Assembly (NCBI RefSeq): GCF_026625645.1
Contig: NZ_CP113056.1
Coordinates: 4,563,001 to 4,627,000 of the forward strand
Source: Ancylobacter sp. SL191
GTDB lineage: Bacteria; Pseudomonadota; Alphaproteobacteria; Rhizobiales; Xanthobacteraceae
Direction: 5' to 3'
DNA length: 64,000 nt
Part shown: in pieces, positions 8,026 through 15,814 of the stretch
Numbering within the stretch: position 1 is the first letter of the stretch
Layout: the number at the start of each line of letters is the position of its first letter
Notes under the pieces: model-generated
Seen by the model: the letters and a program-made list of their open reading frames with translations, nothing else
Database searches by the model: none
What the model was told of the DNA's origin: nothing
Made by a program: the position numbers and the translations under genes

Positions 8026-9369
8026 TCACGGCGCGGTCAGGCCGAGCGAGGCGACATAGCCGCGATTGACGGTGGCGTTGGCGAATTTGGCGTTCTCGAT
8101 ATAGGCGTCGAGCGTTGCCTTCACCTGATCGCGCGAGGGCTTCGGCATCGCGTCCCACTCATCGCGCGGGGCCGAGCCGAAAGCGGCGATAGCGTCCCAG
8201 CCCTCCGGCTTGGTGATGGAGACGACGGTCGAGCGGGAGTCGAGGTTCTTGAAGGTCCAGAAGCTCCAGCCGATGCCGAAGCGCTCATTCATCGCCCGGT
8301 ACTTGGCGTTCCACTCGTCGGTCAGCTCGCCGGTCTCGCCGAGGAAGATCGGCACGCCCCAGCGATTGGCGAAGTTCACATAGTCCTGCACCTCGCGCCG
8401 CTCCGGGCTCGCCCAGAACTTATGGTAGGTGTAGGCGAGGTTGTCGTCGAAGGGCGGGCCGAACACCCCAAAATTCGTGCTCCACTGCGCCGCCGCCAGA
8501 ATGATCGGGTGGTTGGGATCGACCGCGCGGATGGCCGCGGCGATCTTCTGGTAGAGCGGCTCGAGGCGCGGGTTCAGAAAGTCCGTGTCGTGATAGGGCG
8601 AGATCGGCTCGTTGAGCAGGTCATAGGCCAGCACCGTCGCGTCATCGCGGTAGCGCTCGGCGATGGCGCGCCAGAGCGTGATGGTGCGGCGCTGGAATTC
8701 CGGCACGTAGAAGGTCAGCGGGTAGCCGACGCCGTCATCATGGTTCACCCCGGTCTGCCCGCCCGGCGCGGCGTGGATGTCGAGAATGACCTTGATGTCA
8801 TGCGCCTTCGCCCAGCCCAGCATGCGGTCGATCAGCGCCCAGCCCTCGCCGGTCGGGTCGATTTTTGAGGGGTCGGCCGGGTCGAGGAAGAACTTCCAGT
8901 GCAGGGGAATGCGCACGGTGGTGAAGCCCGCCGCCTGCATGAAGGCGAGGTCCGGCTCCTGGATATAGACCTCGCGGAACGCCTTCCAGAAGCGCGCGGC
9001 CTCCTCCGGGCCGGCGAGATAGGAAATCACGTCCTCGATCTCGCGCGGCGAGCGGTGGACTTTGAACTTGAACATATAGCCTTCGGGCAGCAGCCAGTTG
9101 CCGAAGCTCATGCCGCGCACCGGGAAGGTGGTGCCGTCCGGCCGCACGAAGCGCGTGCCCTCCGTGCGGATGAAGCCGGCCGCCGGCGCGGGGGAGGCTA
9201 TGGGCGCTGCGGCCGGCGTGCTCGCTCCAGCGGGCGTCGGGGATGTGCCAACTCCCGCGCCATCCTGCGCCCGCACCGGCACGCCCGCCAGCATCAGCGC
9301 GGCAAGGCCCGCGAGGAGAACGCCCGAACGGGAACGGGTTTTGAGACGGGGAAGAGTCGTCGAGACCAT
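8026..9369 (-). CDS. Secreted glycoside hydrolase family 5 protein
   Basis: 447 residues. An N-terminal signal peptide (basic start, hydrophobic 16-32, AQ cleavage site near 35) is followed by an Ala/Pro-rich linker and a GH5-like (beta/alpha)8 domain. The acid/base motif is LAYDLLNEPISP near 254 and the nucleophile motif IFLGETGEL near 344, with ILDIHAAPGGQ and RIPLHWKF also typical. GH5 enzymes cleave beta-1,4 or beta-1,3 glucans, mannans and related polymers; the specificity cannot be read here. It would act in the periplasm or outside. It is upstream of matB on the same strand and divergent from the GntP permease and GH1 genes. Confidence 0.88.
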   Translation of the reverse strand: MVSTTLPRLKTRSRSGVLLAGLAALMLAGVPVRAQDGAGVGTSPTPAGASTPAAAPIASPAPAAGFIRTEGTRFVRPDGTTFPVRGMSFGNWLLPEGYMFKFKVHRSPREIEDVISYLAGPEEAARFWKAFREVYIQEPDLAFMQAAGFTTVRIPLHWKFFLDPADPSKIDPTGEGWALIDRMLGWAKAHDIKVILDIHAAPGGQTGVNHDDGVGYPLTFYVPEFQRRTITLWRAIAERYRDDATVLAYDLLNEPISPYHDTDFLNPRLEPLYQKIAAAIRAVDPNHPIILAAAQWSTNFGVFGPPFDDNLAYTYHKFWASPERREVQDYVNFANRWGVPIFLGETGELTDEWNAKYRAMNERFGIGWSFWTFKNLDSRSTVVSITKPEGWDAIAAFGSAPRDEWDAMPKPSRDQVKATLDAYIENAKFANATVNRGYVASLGLTAP

Positions 9370-9488
9370 GCGCGCGGAAACCGATGCCTGCGGCCAATGT
9401 CTGCCGCCACGGCCGGCAACCTAGTCAAGCCGCCGCGCGCGGGCAATGGCGCGGTGAGCGGCGTACCGGCCGCCGCCCCCCCAACAAC

Positions 9489-9600
9489 GTCATCGCCGTC
9501 CCCGGACGTGATCCGGGGATCAGATCGGTCATCCACGTCTTGCCCCGTAGCGCCCGGCCCGAAGTCGTGGATCCCCGGATCAAGTCCGGGGATGACGGCG
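9489..9600. repeat. REP-like palindrome, copy 4 (tandem with copy 5)
   Basis: CGTCATCGCCGTCCCCGGAC with a nested GATCCGGGGATCAG, linker containing CTTGCCCCGTAGCGCCCGGC, then GAAGTCGTGGATCCCCGGAT and CAAGTCCGGGGATGACGG. With copy 5 it occupies most of the 517-base gap between the GH5 gene and gntP. The left arm has an extra GCCGTC insertion relative to the other copies. Confidence 0.85.
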
Positions 9601-9643
9601 TGGAGGGTCATGGCCGCGCCGCCATTTCCGCCCCCACCCCCAA

Positions 9644-9759
9644 CGACGTCATGGCCGTCCCTGGACTTGATCCGGGGATCAGCCCGGCCATCCACGCCTT
9701 GCCCCGCAGCGCCTGGCCCGAAGTCGTGGATCCCCGGGCCAAGCCCGGGGATGACGGCG
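9644..9759. repeat. REP-like palindrome, copy 5 (tandem with copy 4)
   Basis: Same arms and nearly the same linker as copy 4 (CCTTGCCCCGCAGCGCCTGG), repeating with a period of about 155-160 bases. The shared linker shows that copies 4 and 5 arose by local duplication, not by independent insertion. Confidence 0.85.
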
Positions 9760-9886
9760 TGAGGGGTGGAGAGCGCGACCCACGCCGGAACGCCCGGCCC
9801 CTCCCCCGCTCCACCCAAGGGCACATGGACACCCGGCGCGGGGCGGGCTAAGCGAGGGGAAGTGTCCCGCCCGGCTTTTCCCGCAC

Positions 9887-11218
9887 ATGTCGCTTCAGCA
9901 GGCCGCCTTCTTCGCCCTCGCCGTCCTCGCGCTGGTGCTGCTCGCCCAGCGCGGACGGGTCCAGCCCTTCCTCGCCTTGACGCTGTCCGCCATCGGCTTC
10001 GGCTATGCGGCGGGGATGTCGACCAGCCATGTGGCGAAAGCGTTCAGCCTCGGCTTCGGCCAGAGCCTGAACGCGCTCGGCCTCATCGTCGTCGGCGCCG
10101 CCTTCATGGCCGAGATCGCCAACGCGACAGGGGCCACCGCGCGGTTGCAAGCGCGCGCCGCCGGGCGCACCCACCGCGCGCTGCCGCTGGCGGTACTCGG
10201 CCTCGTCGCCAGCGTCGCCTCCGCGCCAGCCGCCGCCTTCGCCCTACTCAACCCGCTGCGGCGCGGCCTTGGTGGGGATAGCCCGCGCTCGGCTCTGGTG
10301 CTCGGCCTCTCGCTCTCCGCCGGCCATGGCCTCTTGGTCCCCGCCCCGGTCATGCTGGCGAGCTTCACCATTCTCGGCGCCGACTGGCGGCTGACGCTGG
10401 CCATCGGCCTGCCGCTCGCCATCCTGCTGACGCTGCTCGGCGTGGCCCTCGCCCGCGCCACCACCAGCGACGTGCCGGTGCCGGTCGATACCGCCCCGCT
10501 GATCGACGGCGAGACCATGCACGCCCCCCGGCGCGGCGCGTTGGCGCTGTGGGTCGTCAGCCTCGGGCTCGTCGCGCTGCTCGTCACCCAGTCGCTCGGC
10601 GACATCGCTTCGGAGCCCTTGGGCGGCGGGTCGAACCGCGAATTCCTCATCGCGCTCGGACGCCCCGTCGTGCTGCTGCTGGCCGGCACCGGCGCGCTGC
10701 TGCTGCTCAGCTGGCACTGGGAGCGCGGCGGGCTCACCGAGAGCGGCTGGGCCGGGCGGGCGATCACCCGCGTCGCCGGCCTCGTCCTGCTCATCGGCGC
10801 GGCCGGCGGCCTTGCCAAGATCGCGCAGGAAACCGGCATGGCGGAAATGAACGCCGAGCGGCTGATCCCCTACGCCCCCGCCGGCGCGCTGGCGCTGCTG
10901 CTGCCCTTTGCGCTGGCCGCCGTCGTGAAGACGTTGCAGGGCTCGTCGCTCGTCGCCGCCATAACCGCCGCCGGCATGATGATGGAGCTGGTCGCCCCGC
11001 TCGGCCTCGGCGATCCGATGGGCCGGGCGCTCGCCGCGCTGGCCATCGGCGCGGGGGCAATGGGCGCCTCGCACATTAATGACGGATTCTTCTGGCTGGT
11101 TGGGCAGGCGGCGCGGCTTCCCGCCGGCAGCGTGATCGCGCGCTTCTCGCTGGTCACGCTGGCGCAGGGGCTGGTTGCCGCGATCCTGCTGGTGGCGCTG
11201 CGCGCCATCACCGCCTGA
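9887..11218 (+). CDS. GntP-family permease
   Basis: 443 residues with about 12 hydrophobic segments throughout. The C-terminal motif GASHINDGFFWLVGQ and the internal GLSLSAGHGLLVPAPVML fit the gluconate:H+ symporter (GntP) family of inner-membrane permeases for gluconate and related hydroxy acids. The substrate is not identifiable. It precedes a GH1 beta-glucosidase by 28 bases on the same strand, so the two are probably cotranscribed. That association suggests uptake of a sugar acid released by the glycosidases, which is inference. Confidence 0.82.
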   Translation: MSLQQAAFFALAVLALVLLAQRGRVQPFLALTLSAIGFGYAAGMSTSHVAKAFSLGFGQSLNALGLIVVGAAFMAEIANATGATARLQARAAGRTHRALPLAVLGLVASVASAPAAAFALLNPLRRGLGGDSPRSALVLGLSLSAGHGLLVPAPVMLASFTILGADWRLTLAIGLPLAILLTLLGVALARATTSDVPVPVDTAPLIDGETMHAPRRGALALWVVSLGLVALLVTQSLGDIASEPLGGGSNREFLIALGRPVVLLLAGTGALLLLSWHWERGGLTESGWAGRAITRVAGLVLLIGAAGGLAKIAQETGMAEMNAERLIPYAPAGALALLLPFALAAVVKTLQGSSLVAAITAAGMMMELVAPLGLGDPMGRALAALAIGAGAMGASHINDGFFWLVGQAARLPAGSVIARFSLVTLAQGLVAAILLVALRAITA

Positions 11219-11246
11219 TCCCTTTCGAGGCCCCGAAGGAGCACCG

Positions 11247-12698
11247 ATGCTTCGACGCCGTGACTTCCTCGCCTCCGCCGCCGCGACCGCCGCTCTCCCT
11301 GCGCTGGCGGGCGCGGGTCTCGCCCAGACCACCGCCCTGCCCGCCGCCCAGCCCGCCGGTGCCGCGCGCATCCCGCCCGGCTTCGTCTGGGGCGCGTCGA
11401 CCTCGTCCTACCAGATCGAGGGCGCGGTGACGGCGGATGGCCGCAAGCCCTCCATCTGGGACATTTTCTCGCACACGCCGGGCCGCATCGCCGACGGCAC
11501 CAATGGCGATGTCGCCTGCAACCACTACAACCTCTATGCCGAGGATGTGGGGCTGATGGCGAAGATGGGCTTTCAGGCCTATCGCTTCTCCATCGCCTGG
11601 CCGCGCGTGATGCCGGACGGCACCGGCGCGGTGAACGCCAAGGGGCTGGATTTCTACGACCGACTGGTCGACCGGCTGCTCGCCAACAACATCCTGCCCA
11701 TGGCCTGCCTCTATCATTGGGATCTGCCGCAGGCGCTGCAGGACCGGGGCGGCTGGCACAATCGCGACATCGCCAACTGGTTCGCCGATTATGCCCGCGC
11801 CTGCGTCGAACGGCTCGGCGACCGGGTGAAGCCGTGGGCGATGCTGAACGAGCCCTCGGTCCACGCCATTTTCGGCCATGGCTTCGGCAATCACGCGCCG
11901 GGCCTCACCGGCTGGGACAGCTATGTCCGCGCCCAGCACCACCAGAATCTCGCGCAGGGCGTCGGCATCACGGCGCTGCGCGCCCAGCGCTCGGATCTCA
12001 AGCTCGGCACGGTGTTCTCGCTGCAGCCGATCTTCCCCTCCTCGCAGCAGCCGCAGGACATCGCCGCCGCCCAGCGTTTCGACGCCTGCTGGAACACGAT
12101 CAATCTCGACCCGCTGTTCCTCGGCCGTTACCCCGCCGCCTTCGAGCAAACCTTCGCCCCGCTGGTGCAGGCCGGCGACCTGCAGGCGATCCGCGTGCCC
12201 GTGGATTTCCTCGGCGTGAACTATTACGGCCCGTCCTGGATCAAGCACGACCCCGCCGCCTTCCTCGCGCAGGCCGGCTATGGCGCGGTGCCCGAGGGCA
12301 CGCCGCGTACCTTGCTCGGCTGGCCGATCAGCGCCGACGGGCTGGTCGCGGTGCTCGCCCGGCTGCGCGACCAGTATGGCAACCCGCCGGTGTTCATCAC
12401 CGAGAACGGCGCCTGCTACGAGGATCCCGCCCCCGCCAACGGCGTGGTGGCCGACCCCGAGCGCACCGCCTACATCAAGGCGCATCTCGACGCCTGCGCC
12501 CGCGCCATCGGCCAGGGCTGCGCGTTGAACGGCTATTTCGTCTGGTCGCTGCTCGACAATTTCGAGTGGGCGGAAGGCAAGAAGCGGCGCTTCGGCGTCA
12601 CCCATGTGGATTTCGACACGCAGGTCCGCACGCCGAAATCCTCGCTGCTCTATCTCTCCCAGCTCATGCGCGCCCATGCCAGCGGCGCCGTGCCGTGA
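11247..12698 (+). CDS. Tat-exported GH1 beta-glucosidase
   Basis: 483 residues. The N-terminus MLRRRDFLASAAATAALPAL is a twin-arginine signal. The GH1 core starts at FVWGASTSSYQIEGA (substrate-binding Gln and region), with the acid/base motif MLNEPSVHA near 200 and the nucleophile motif FITENGACYED near 386, then FVWSLLDNFEWAEG. The enzyme hydrolyses beta-glucosides or related beta-glycosides by a retaining mechanism, here in the periplasm. Most bacterial GH1 enzymes are cytoplasmic, so Tat export is less usual. The ATG at 11247 is preceded by GAAGGAG; the in-frame start at 11175 lies inside gntP. Next to a GntP permease and opposite a secreted GH5. Confidence 0.92.
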   Translation: MLRRRDFLASAAATAALPALAGAGLAQTTALPAAQPAGAARIPPGFVWGASTSSYQIEGAVTADGRKPSIWDIFSHTPGRIADGTNGDVACNHYNLYAEDVGLMAKMGFQAYRFSIAWPRVMPDGTGAVNAKGLDFYDRLVDRLLANNILPMACLYHWDLPQALQDRGGWHNRDIANWFADYARACVERLGDRVKPWAMLNEPSVHAIFGHGFGNHAPGLTGWDSYVRAQHHQNLAQGVGITALRAQRSDLKLGTVFSLQPIFPSSQQPQDIAAAQRFDACWNTINLDPLFLGRYPAAFEQTFAPLVQAGDLQAIRVPVDFLGVNYYGPSWIKHDPAAFLAQAGYGAVPEGTPRTLLGWPISADGLVAVLARLRDQYGNPPVFITENGACYEDPAPANGVVADPERTAYIKAHLDACARAIGQGCALNGYFVWSLLDNFEWAEGKKRRFGVTHVDFDTQVRTPKSSLLYLSQLMRAHASGAVP

Positions 12699-12851
12699 GC
12701 ACCCGGCCGCTGTCGCGCAACGGACATGAGGCTCGCCTATGCCCGTGTGTTCCCGTGGGTTCTTGCACCCGCCCTGTTTGTGCTACCACACCTCATGGGA
12801 AGGCCGTCCGGGGCGGACGGCGCTCCGCAACGTTTGAACCCAGGCAGACCG

Positions 12852-13133
12852 ATGCAGACTGACGACCCCGCCATTGCCGAAATCGTCGCGTATCTTGCGG
12901 GCGAAGTGGGCGTCGACCCGAGCCTGCTGACGGCGGACACGCCGATCGCCGAGCTCGGCATTTCCTCGCTTGACCTGATCGAGACCATCTTCAAGCTGGA
13001 AACCCATTTCGGCATCGAAGTGCCGAATGACGGCCCGCTCAACGGCACCGAGGTGACCGTCGGCACGCTGGTCGAGCATGTGGCTGCCCTGCTGGCCGCG
13101 AAGAAGGCGCGCAGCGCCGCCTCGGCCGGATGA
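12852..13133 (+). CDS. Acyl carrier protein
   Basis: 93 residues of the phosphopantetheine-binding family. The attachment serine is Ser39 in the ELGISSLDLIE motif. Acidic, small and single-domain. It carries acyl groups as thioesters for its partner synthase. The next gene, a ketoacyl-ACP synthase, starts within its last codon (ATGA overlap at 13130-13133), so the two proteins should be made in fixed ratio and work together. The sequence differs from primary AcpP (which has DSLDTVEL), so it is a dedicated carrier, not the housekeeping one. The in-frame start at 12726 is not used because it would add a run without carrier-protein features. Confidence 0.9.
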   Translation: MQTDDPAIAEIVAYLAGEVGVDPSLLTADTPIAELGISSLDLIETIFKLETHFGIEVPNDGPLNGTEVTVGTLVEHVAALLAAKKARSAASAG

Positions 13134-14344
13134 GCGCCCGCGTCGCCGTTACCGGGCTGGGTTCGCTCTCGGCCCTCGGTCTCGATGTCGCCGCCCATCT
13201 CGCGGGGCTGCGTGCCGGCACGGTCGGCATCGGCCCGACGCAGGGTGTCGACGTCTCCGCCATGAAGACCAAGATCTCGGCCGAGGTGCGGGGTTTCGTG
13301 GCGGAAGACCATTTCGACCCGCGCCAGCTCGGCCTGCTCGACCGCACCTCGCAATTCGCCGTCGTCGCCGCGCGCCAGGCGCTGGCCGATGCCGGCCCGG
13401 CGCTGGAGGGCGTCGCGCGCCACCGTGTCGGGGCGATCTACGCCGCCTCGGTCGGCTTCCACGCGGTCGATGACAGCTACCGCAAGCTCTATCTCGAGCA
13501 GGCCCCGCGCCCGCACCCCTTCACCGTGCCGCGCGCCATGCCGAGCGGGCAGGTGAGCCATGTGACGATGGATCTCGGCATCCACGGCCCGGCCTTCGCC
13601 ATCGCGTCCGCCTGCTCGTCGGCCGCCCATGCCATCGGCACCGCCTTCCAGATGATCCGTGGCGGGATGCTCGATGTCGCCATCGCCGGCGGGGGCGAAT
13701 CGCAGCTTACCTACGGCATGTTGAAGAGCTGGGAAGCGCTGCGCGTGCTGGCCCCGGAAGCCTGCCGCCCCTTCTCCAAGGACCGCGCCGGCCTCGTCAT
13801 CGGCGAGGGCGCCGGCGCCGTGGTGCTGGAGAATATGGACCGGGCGCTGGCGCGTGGCGCCACCATCCATGCCGAGCTGGTCGGCTTCGGCATGAGCGCG
13901 GACGGCAAGGACATCACCGCCCCCGACCGCGACAGCGCCGCCGCCGCCATGGGCTTTGCCCTTGAGGATGCCGGCCTCGCCCCGGAGCAGGTCGATTATG
14001 TCAGCGCCCATGGCACCGCCACGGCGCTGAACGACAAGACCGAGACCGCCGCGCTGCGCCAGGTGTTCGGCGCGCATCTCGACAAGCTGCCGGTGTCCTC
14101 GTCGAAATCGCAATATGGCCACACGATGAACGCCTCGGGCGCGCTGGATTTCGTCACCAGCGTGCTGGCGCTGCGCGAGGGATTTCTGCCGCCGACCATG
14201 GGCTTCACCGAGCCCGACCCGGACTGCGACCTCGACTGCGTGCCCAACGCCTCGCGCCCGGCGGCGATCGAGACCGCCATCTCCTCCAGCTTCGCCTTTG
14301 GCGGCCTCAACGCCGTGCTGGCGCTGAAGCGGTATGGCGGGTGA
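13130..14344 (+). CDS. Beta-ketoacyl-ACP synthase (KAS II/FabF-like)
   Basis: 404 residues of the thiolase-fold condensing enzymes. The catalytic triad is visible as Cys162 (ASACSSAAH), His294 (SAHGTATALND) and His331 (QYGHTMNASGA). It condenses an acyl primer with malonyl-ACP by decarboxylative Claisen condensation. It overlaps the acyl carrier protein gene by four bases. The pair is not in the usual fab cluster, so it more likely modifies a special lipid, lipid A chain or small metabolite. Malonyl-CoA synthetase is encoded 5 kb away on the opposite strand. No ketoreductase, dehydratase or acyltransferase gene is adjacent, so the product cannot be predicted. Confidence 0.92.
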   Translation: MSARVAVTGLGSLSALGLDVAAHLAGLRAGTVGIGPTQGVDVSAMKTKISAEVRGFVAEDHFDPRQLGLLDRTSQFAVVAARQALADAGPALEGVARHRVGAIYAASVGFHAVDDSYRKLYLEQAPRPHPFTVPRAMPSGQVSHVTMDLGIHGPAFAIASACSSAAHAIGTAFQMIRGGMLDVAIAGGGESQLTYGMLKSWEALRVLAPEACRPFSKDRAGLVIGEGAGAVVLENMDRALARGATIHAELVGFGMSADGKDITAPDRDSAAAAMGFALEDAGLAPEQVDYVSAHGTATALNDKTETAALRQVFGAHLDKLPVSSSKSQYGHTMNASGALDFVTSVLALREGFLPPTMGFTEPDPDCDLDCVPNASRPAAIETAISSSFAFGGLNAVLALKRYGG

Positions 14345-14349
14345 ACCAC

Positions 14350-14503
14350 GTGTCCCGGACAAGCCACGCAAAGTGTGGCGCTGATCCGGGACCCAGGAGA
14401 AACGTCGCGAAGCGGCAAGACCTCTGTTGAAGCGCCTGCGGCGGAGTTTTGCCCTGGGTCCCGGCTCGGCGCTCCGGCTTCGCCTCCGCTGGGCCGGGAA
14501 ACG
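14350..14503. repeat. Second intergenic repeat type
   Basis: TGTCCCGGACAAGCC...GATCCGGGACCCAGGAG followed after about 50 bases by CCTGGGTCCCGGCTCGGCGC and CTGGGCCGGGAAA. The outer elements CCGGGACCCAGG and CCTGGGTCCCGG are complementary, giving a large hairpin. It differs in sequence from the CATCCCCGGG family and was seen once. It fills the first half of the 308-base gap after the ketoacyl synthase gene. Confidence 0.6.
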
Positions 14504-14520
14504 CGGCTCTCCCATCACAC

Positions 14521-14603
14521 CGTCATCCCCGGTCTTGGCCCGGGGATCCACGACTTCTTGCCGGCCCAGACGTGGATGGCCGGGTCAAGCCCGGCCATGA
14601 CGG
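14521..14603. repeat. REP-like palindrome, copy 6
   Basis: CGTCATCCCCGGTCTTGGCC with CGGGGATCCACGACTTC, a short linker, ACGTGGATGGCCGGGTCAAG with CCCGGCCATGACGG. Lies between convergent ketoacyl synthase and LysR genes. Confidence 0.87.
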
Positions 14604-14652
14604 CGCGTGGGGTGGAGAGCGCGCCCGGCCGCTCAATCCCGGCTCAAGCTTC

Positions 14653-15618
14653 TCACCCCTCCACCCGGAACTCCCGCGCCAGCGCCTCACCCGCCAGCGC
14701 GATAACCGCCGGGCGCAGCGCTTCCAGCTTGTCGCGGCAGACGCCGGCGATCTCGCGCGGCAGGCGGCCCAATTCCTGCCGGCGGGCGATCAGCGTGAGA
14801 TGGCGCGTCAGGCCCGGCCCGGGCAGCGGCCGGCAGACGAAGCCGTCCAGCGCCAGCCCCGCTTCCACCAGGCAGAGCGGCGTGGTGATGGCGAAGCCCG
14901 CCCCGTCGGCCACCGCCGCCGTCACCCCATAGGGCGTGTCGAATTCCAGCGGGCGCGGCAGGTCGAGCCGCAGGCGGCGCAGATGGCGCTCGATCTCCAT
15001 GCCGGTCTTGGACCGCGCGGAATAGCGCACCAGTGGCAGCGCCCGCGCCAGGTCTTCCAGATCGCCCGCGCGGGCGGGGACGGGGGCGCTGGCCGGCATC
15101 AGCAGCACATAGGGCTCGGAGAGCAGCGGCCAGCGTTCCAGCCCCTCGATCTCGTCGAGATCGTCGGCTCCTACCAGAAGGTCGAGCTGGCGGGTCAGCA
15201 GCGCCCCGGCATGGGAGGCGGTGAGGCCCGAGAGCAGCGAGACCTGCTCGGCCCGCTCGCCCAGCGCCCGCGACAGCGGCCCCATCAGCGCGCGCGAGAG
15301 CGAATCGACCAGCCCGGCGCGCAACAGCGGCAGGCGGGCATGCTCGGCCTCGCGCAGCAGCGGGGCGATCTGCCGGGCTTCCGAGAGCAGCGCGCTCGCC
15401 CGCTGGCGCAGCGCCCCGCCCGCGCCGGTGAGCGCGAGGGGCCGGGCCGAGCGGTCGAACAGCTGCACGCCGATGCGCTTTTCCATCTCCGCCACCGCCT
15501 GCGAGATCGCCGGCTGCGTCAGCCCCATCCGCCGCGCCGCCTCCGCCATGGAGCCGGCGTCGCAGACGGCGAGGAAGATCTCAAGCGCCCGCAGATCGAA
15601 GGGAAGCGTGTCGGCCAT
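14653..15618 (-). CDS. LysR-family transcriptional regulator
   Basis: 321 residues. N-terminal winged helix (LRALEIFLAVCDAGSMAEAARRMG, then LTQPAISQAVAEMEKRIGVQLFDRSARPLALT) and a C-terminal substrate-binding domain. It is divergent from soxB, with 196 bases between the starts that include a palindromic repeat and a TATAA-N7-TTATA palindrome, the kind of site a LysR protein binds. The simplest reading is that it controls the sarcosine oxidase operon in response to sarcosine or a related metabolite. That is inference from position. Some alphaproteobacterial sox operons are instead controlled by AraC-type GbdR, so the link should not be taken as settled. Confidence 0.85.
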   Translation of the reverse strand: MADTLPFDLRALEIFLAVCDAGSMAEAARRMGLTQPAISQAVAEMEKRIGVQLFDRSARPLALTGAGGALRQRASALLSEARQIAPLLREAEHARLPLLRAGLVDSLSRALMGPLSRALGERAEQVSLLSGLTASHAGALLTRQLDLLVGADDLDEIEGLERWPLLSEPYVLLMPASAPVPARAGDLEDLARALPLVRYSARSKTGMEIERHLRRLRLDLPRPLEFDTPYGVTAAVADGAGFAITTPLCLVEAGLALDGFVCRPLPGPGLTRHLTLIARRQELGRLPREIAGVCRDKLEALRPAVIALAGEALAREFRVEG

Positions 15619-15631
15619 GATCCTGTTCTTT

Positions 15632-15728
15632 CGTCATGCCCGGCCTTGGGCCGGGCATCCACGCCTGCTCTCAACTCCTGGCGGTCGGCCAAAGTCATGG
15701 ATGGCCGGGTCAAGCCCGGCCATGACGA
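15632..15728. repeat. REP-like palindrome, copy 7
   Basis: CGTCATGCCCGGCCTTGGGC with CGGGCATCCACGCCT, linker, AAGTCATGGATGGCCGGGTC with AAGCCCGGCCATGACGA. Lies in the divergent promoter region between the LysR gene and soxB, about 85 bases upstream of soxB. Confidence 0.86.
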
Positions 15729-15742
15729 CACTGGGGGCAGAC

Positions 15743-15759
15743 TATAACTCAAACTTATA
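15743..15759. promoter_or_regulatory. Candidate LysR operator upstream of soxB
   Basis: TATAA-CTCAAAC-TTATA, a perfect 5-bp inverted repeat with a 7-base spacer that fits the ATAA-N7-TTAT form of the T-N11-A LysR motif. It is 56 bases upstream of the soxB start, in the only AT-rich part of the divergent intergenic region. Confidence 0.55.
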
Positions 15760-15814
15760 TTACCAGCGCAATCAGCTCGTACTATAGCTTTCACAACCCT
15801 TCAGCGAGCCGTCC

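Noticed and set aside
9489..9759. Possible CRISPR-like array
   Set aside because: Only two units, of about 110 bases, with nested palindromes and shared linkers; they belong to the intergenic repeat family.
12737..14551. 604-residue open frame on the minus strand
   Set aside because: It lies opposite the acyl carrier protein and ketoacyl synthase genes, whose motifs are unambiguous; the translation is low complexity.
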